NCBI RefSeq assembly: GCF_016859285.1 | Contig: NC_053404.1 | Span: forward strand, 12,984,105-13,048,104 | Direction of reading: 5' to 3' | DNA: 64,000 nucleotides | Source of the DNA: Xiphias gladius | Taxonomy: Eukaryota > Chordata > Actinopteri > Istiophoriformes > Xiphiidae | In this document: in pieces, positions 60,411 through 64,000 of the stretch | Position numbering within the stretch: position 1 is the stretch's first letter | Layout: each line of letters starts with the position of its first letter | Made by a program: the position numbers and the translations under genes | The notes under the pieces: model-generated | What the model saw: only the letters and a program-made list of their open reading frames with translations | The model's database searches: none | What the model was told of the DNA's origin: nothing

Positions 60411-63400
60411 CGTCTGCATGTTTGGGGGTTTAGTAATTAGTGTGCTTTGTCAACTAATGAGGGAGGAGAGAGGCCACCTGTTCAGGGGTGCTGGGGCAGA
60501 GTGCAGCGAGATGGTACTTGGGGATGGGGGATGTGGGGAACAGCTGCTGGATGCTGGGTGTGTGTGCATGATGTGTATGCATGCACTTTTTGAGGGTGTC
60601 ATGTGTATTTCTTATTATGGCTGGTGTATGAGTTTTCACTTACTTTCCATATCTAGTGCGTACACCTGAATTGTTGTCCCACACTGAGGTTCTCAGAGAT
60701 AAACTCCTTCGCAGGCCTTTGCGAGGAAATTTCGGCTGAGAGTGGAAAAAAAGTGTTTTTGAGTCTAAATTGTCTTACTGATGCCCTGAAATAACCTGCA
60801 CACTGCCTCTGACATTGTCCTCTATCTGTTCTCCTACTTTTTTCACCTTAAATCACAGTAGACAGCTCAAACTCCTTTGATTTTATTTTTGCATTAGTTT
60901 ATCTCTTTATTTAGACATTTGTGGAACACAGAAATATACGTTTATTTGCACTATTTGATCCTTAGATTGAACATGTTTTAGCCACTATATCATCTTTACT
61001 GTTGCTATAGTAAAAACATATTTTCTTTATTCTTTTATATCTATTATATACTTTAAATTGACTACATTCACTTAAACTACATATACTTCATTTATATAGT
61101 TATATTACATTTATATTATACATATATACAGTAATAAACACATAAATTATAAATATTGATCTAAAGATTTTAATCCATTTTATCAATTAATATTATTATA
61201 GTCTATTTAATTTAATTATATTACTATATTTTGTATTTTATACTATTATATTATTAGTTGTCTTAATTAGTTAATTGAAACAGTGACACTTAATACATGT
61301 ATAAAAAATAAATAAACAATGATTTAGGGATTTACAGAAATATTACCTCAAATACCTGTTGTATCATATTTGATAAATACATTTTCAACATGACATTACG
61401 ACAAAATACGTACAGATTTTTTAGTGATTATATGCTGCTTCAATCCAGCAAAATCTAATCTTAAAATATTACTAAAATTTACAAAACTTACTCTTACAAT
61501 TACTCTCAAAATTAGTTAAATGAGTATCTTGGTGAGTCATCTGAGCTGCAACGCTGGGCCATCTTGAATTTGATAAATAAAGGACCGCTACTTCCTGCAT
61601 TCTGATAATTCACTAGTGGGCACCAAAAATTTGCCTCATTGTGTAAAAATTGTTATTCAGATAATAACCATTAATCATAACATGGGTCTAATTAATGGTT
61701 AATAATTATGATTTAGATGTCTCTTCTGTTAAAGCCCCTGTAAACTCAATTTCAGATCTTAAGTATTTCTCTGTAACTTAAAAGGGACTCCAGTGATTTA
61801 GTATTACATTTCCATAAAGGTGGGGAAGGGCTCACAAAAGGCAGCTTAAAATAAATAAATAAATAGATAAATAAATGGTCAAAATCGAATTAGCAGAAGC
61901 TGAGATGTCCTGACTTTTAGGCTCTGATCTTGGTCAAGCTCCAAAAACACTGGATCCTACATTTCCCATAATGTAACTCAATAATATCCTTCAGTTGAGC
62001 CCCCCTGTTTCTTAAATGCCACTTTTTTTCTGAGATGACATCACTCTGACATAATCAGGGTCATTTTTTTCAAACCTTTGAAAGCTCTCACCACAACCAT
62101 AAAAATGGCATTATTCAAGTGTTCACTGGCTGAGTAGTACTCCTCAAGACAAGTAAACTAAACTTAATGTGTAAAATTGGTGGCTTGTCCCTTTCAAACT
62201 TCATGACTAAATATGCAACAATCAGAGTTTAAATTTGTGGAAAAACATATTTAAGTATAATTTATTAAGGATTTACAGCACAAACAAATAACTCAACAAA
62301 ACAGCACAGACAAATGTCTCAGACGAAATAATCAAAATTGATCTGACTGTGGCCGAAAATAATGTTTTCATGTACAATCCCATTGCTCACAGTAAGAAGC
62401 TTAAAGCGTACACTGTTATGGAGGAATGGAACAGAACAGAATATAACATACAATCTGCCCTCAGACATTAAGCAGCAGCAACAGCACAGTCCAGTTATGC
62501 TGCATTGCTGAGCACAGTTAAGACCAAACCAACCTGGCTGAGCTCCATCACACAGGAGGCGGGGAAGTAGCCCTGCTGACCGTCCTGCAGCCGTCCAAAC
62601 CACCTCTCCTCATGTCTGGACAGCACCAGGATGACTTCACCTTGAGACAGCTCCAGCTCATCTGGCCAGTGTGGCCTGTAGCTGTGCACCACCACCATCT
62701 AATGGACAGAGGGAGAATAACAGCCTGTTTTATTCTGAATTGTGTATTTCAAATTGCAAGATTCACTTTCAATTTTTTATACAAAATTTAAAATAGGTTA
62801 ATTTTGTTGCATTGCTTTTTTTTTGTTGTAATTATAATAGCTGTTGTCAGTGTCCAAGTGATCTTTGCAGTCTACAGGTCAGACTCAGTGAATGGAGAGG
62901 ATTATGTATCAAGACTCAGAGATTAACTGCTGTGCAGGGAGATAGAAACCCTAAATCTGTGTCTACTCTTCATTATCTGTTCCACCTAAATATGATGCAT
63001 GTTTGTCAGAGGTATTAGATGAAGGAAACTCATAATGAAGCACCAGGAAATTGATTGACTTCACATCACATCAATGTCAAACTCATGTCCATCAGTCTGG
63101 GGTATATGTAACACTTATGAAATTGTGACTTTTGTTTTCTATATCTGTTGTTGAAGACCGACATGAGACTAAATTAACAACATGCAAAGATCCAGCTTTC
63201 TACTAATGAATATTGGATGGATTTTTATATTAAGAATTGGTTAACTTACCTTTTCAGCTTCTGCTCTGTATTGATACCTCCCTGTTAACCATTCAAAGTG
63301 GAGATGAATCAGCAAAATAATTATTTTTATGATTAGCCATAACTGTCATGGTACATTTGAACATCTTCACATAAATGCATGTACATATGTATCAATGCAG

Positions 63401-63623
63401 CCATGTCCTTTAGAAAATGAGCACCCTTAAGGAGAGAAAAAGATTTACCCCATTATTTATTAATCATCTGACACTGATAATGCCATCTTGCTCTCACTAA
63501 CAATTTAAATAATGGCATGCTAAGCTACACTTTGCTGCAGATATGATTCCACTCACCTTGTGGAGCAAGGACAGTGGTGAAGACTTCGAAGTGTTCATTG
63601 CTGTGCATATAGATGCGCTGCAT
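59684..63623 (-). CDS. vxn: Vexin (vxn), with an internal SH3 domain
   Basis: Vexin is a vertebrate neural differentiation protein with no recognised domain in mammals. Here four minus-strand exons join with agreeing phases: 63623-63557 (MQRIYMHSNEHFEVFTTVLA, like the human MHQIYSCSDENIEVFTTVIP start), 63285-63254, 62698-62534 and 59938-59684. Together they give 172 aa (human about 207). The third exon encodes a complete SH3 fold: ALYDY-like VVVHSYRP, the acidic PDELELSQGE, the conserved RWFGRL tryptophan and the GYFPASCV end. The last exon is glycine-rich and ends DRILSKCRKKSECQGATNGA, close to the human C-terminus, followed by FEGD. The 62534 donor (GTTGGT) is weak. Reading through it stops at 62495, with a poly(A) signal at 62261-62266, so a short SH3-ended isoform is possible. 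More exons may hide in the 2.6-kb last intron. Confidence 0.75.
60343..60410. repeat. (GT)n microsatellite in the last vxn intron
   Basis: A GT run of about 60 bases followed by GCGCGCAC. Confidence 0.97.
60411..62494 (-). other. vxn last intron / alternative 3'UTR
   Basis: Very AT-rich sequence, especially 60880-61520, with no convincing exon. At 62261-62266 the minus strand has AATAAA, which could end an SH3-terminal vxn transcript. Confidence 0.45.
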
Positions 63624-64000
63624 CTTGAAGACCTGCACACTTGCACACTGACCAAGGCTCCTGCACGCTCTCTGCACAACCTTTAAATAAATGCAGCTGA
63701 CTAATCCACTGCAGCACTGACTGGAGCTTGACACAAGCAACATCACATCCTTCCTAGGGTACAGCACACACAAGCATGTACAGCACAAGACTAGGGACAA
63801 ATAAAATCTTATTGCATGGCAGAAGAGAGTATGATTGTAAGACTATTGATTGGGTTTTTTCTTAATTTTCAGTGTTAAATATCACCAGACACAGATCTAT
63901 TCTCAACATTTTTAGATAAGCAATGGAATAAAAGGCAGACTTCGTCCCAGAAATCCTGCTTGACCACCTCATCTTCATGCCATTGCCTATTGTTCTTTGA
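63624..64000 (-). other. vxn 5'UTR and upstream region
   Basis: The minus-strand frame stays open upstream of the vxn ATG, but the vexin start homology begins at MQRIY. No clear TATA or CCAAT box is seen in the last 370 bases of the window. Confidence 0.35.

Overview
The window is a piece of a ray-finned fish genome, most probably a teleost. The genes have small vertebrate-type exons with GT-AG introns, the base composition is AT-rich, long CA/GT dinucleotide repeats are present, and the encoded proteins look like fish orthologues of human 8q13 genes. I cannot name the species.

The gene order is the human 8q13 block read backwards, with every relative orientation kept: cspp1 (minus, 5' coding exons only, 1050-1557), cops5 (plus, 2793-7600), ppp1r42 (plus, 10952-15702), tcf24 (plus, 17933-18762), an snhg6-like snoRNA host gene (plus, 21505-22929) with three SNORD87 copies, mcmdc2 (minus, 23447-29610), sgk3 (minus, 30568-36999), mybl1 (plus, 44324-53807) and vxn/vexin (minus, 59684-63623). 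VCPIP1, which lies between MYBL1 and SGK3 in human as I remember the map, is not visible. A tRNA-Arg(CCG) gene on the minus strand (696-768) lies left of the cspp1 exons, next to a tandemly duplicated flank.

I reconstructed reading frames by hand across splice sites. cops5 (8 exons, 334 aa), ppp1r42 (7 exons, 297 aa), tcf24 (2 coding exons, 170 aa), sgk3 (16 coding exons, 492 aa) and mybl1 (16 coding exons, 767 aa) are complete, with all exon phases agreeing. mcmdc2 is not intact: its exons are easy to recognise, but four in-frame stops, a frameshift and a missing exon mark it as a decaying unitary pseudogene.

The genes do not form one pathway. Two themes recur: cilium/centrosome genes (cspp1, ppp1r42) with RFX-type X-box motifs upstream, and germline or meiosis genes (mybl1, mcmdc2). 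The most unusual features are a vxn gene whose phase-compatible exons insert an SH3 domain between the conserved vexin ends, the dead mcmdc2, a perfect 24-bp hairpin sitting exactly on a mybl1 splice donor, and the triplication of SNORD87.
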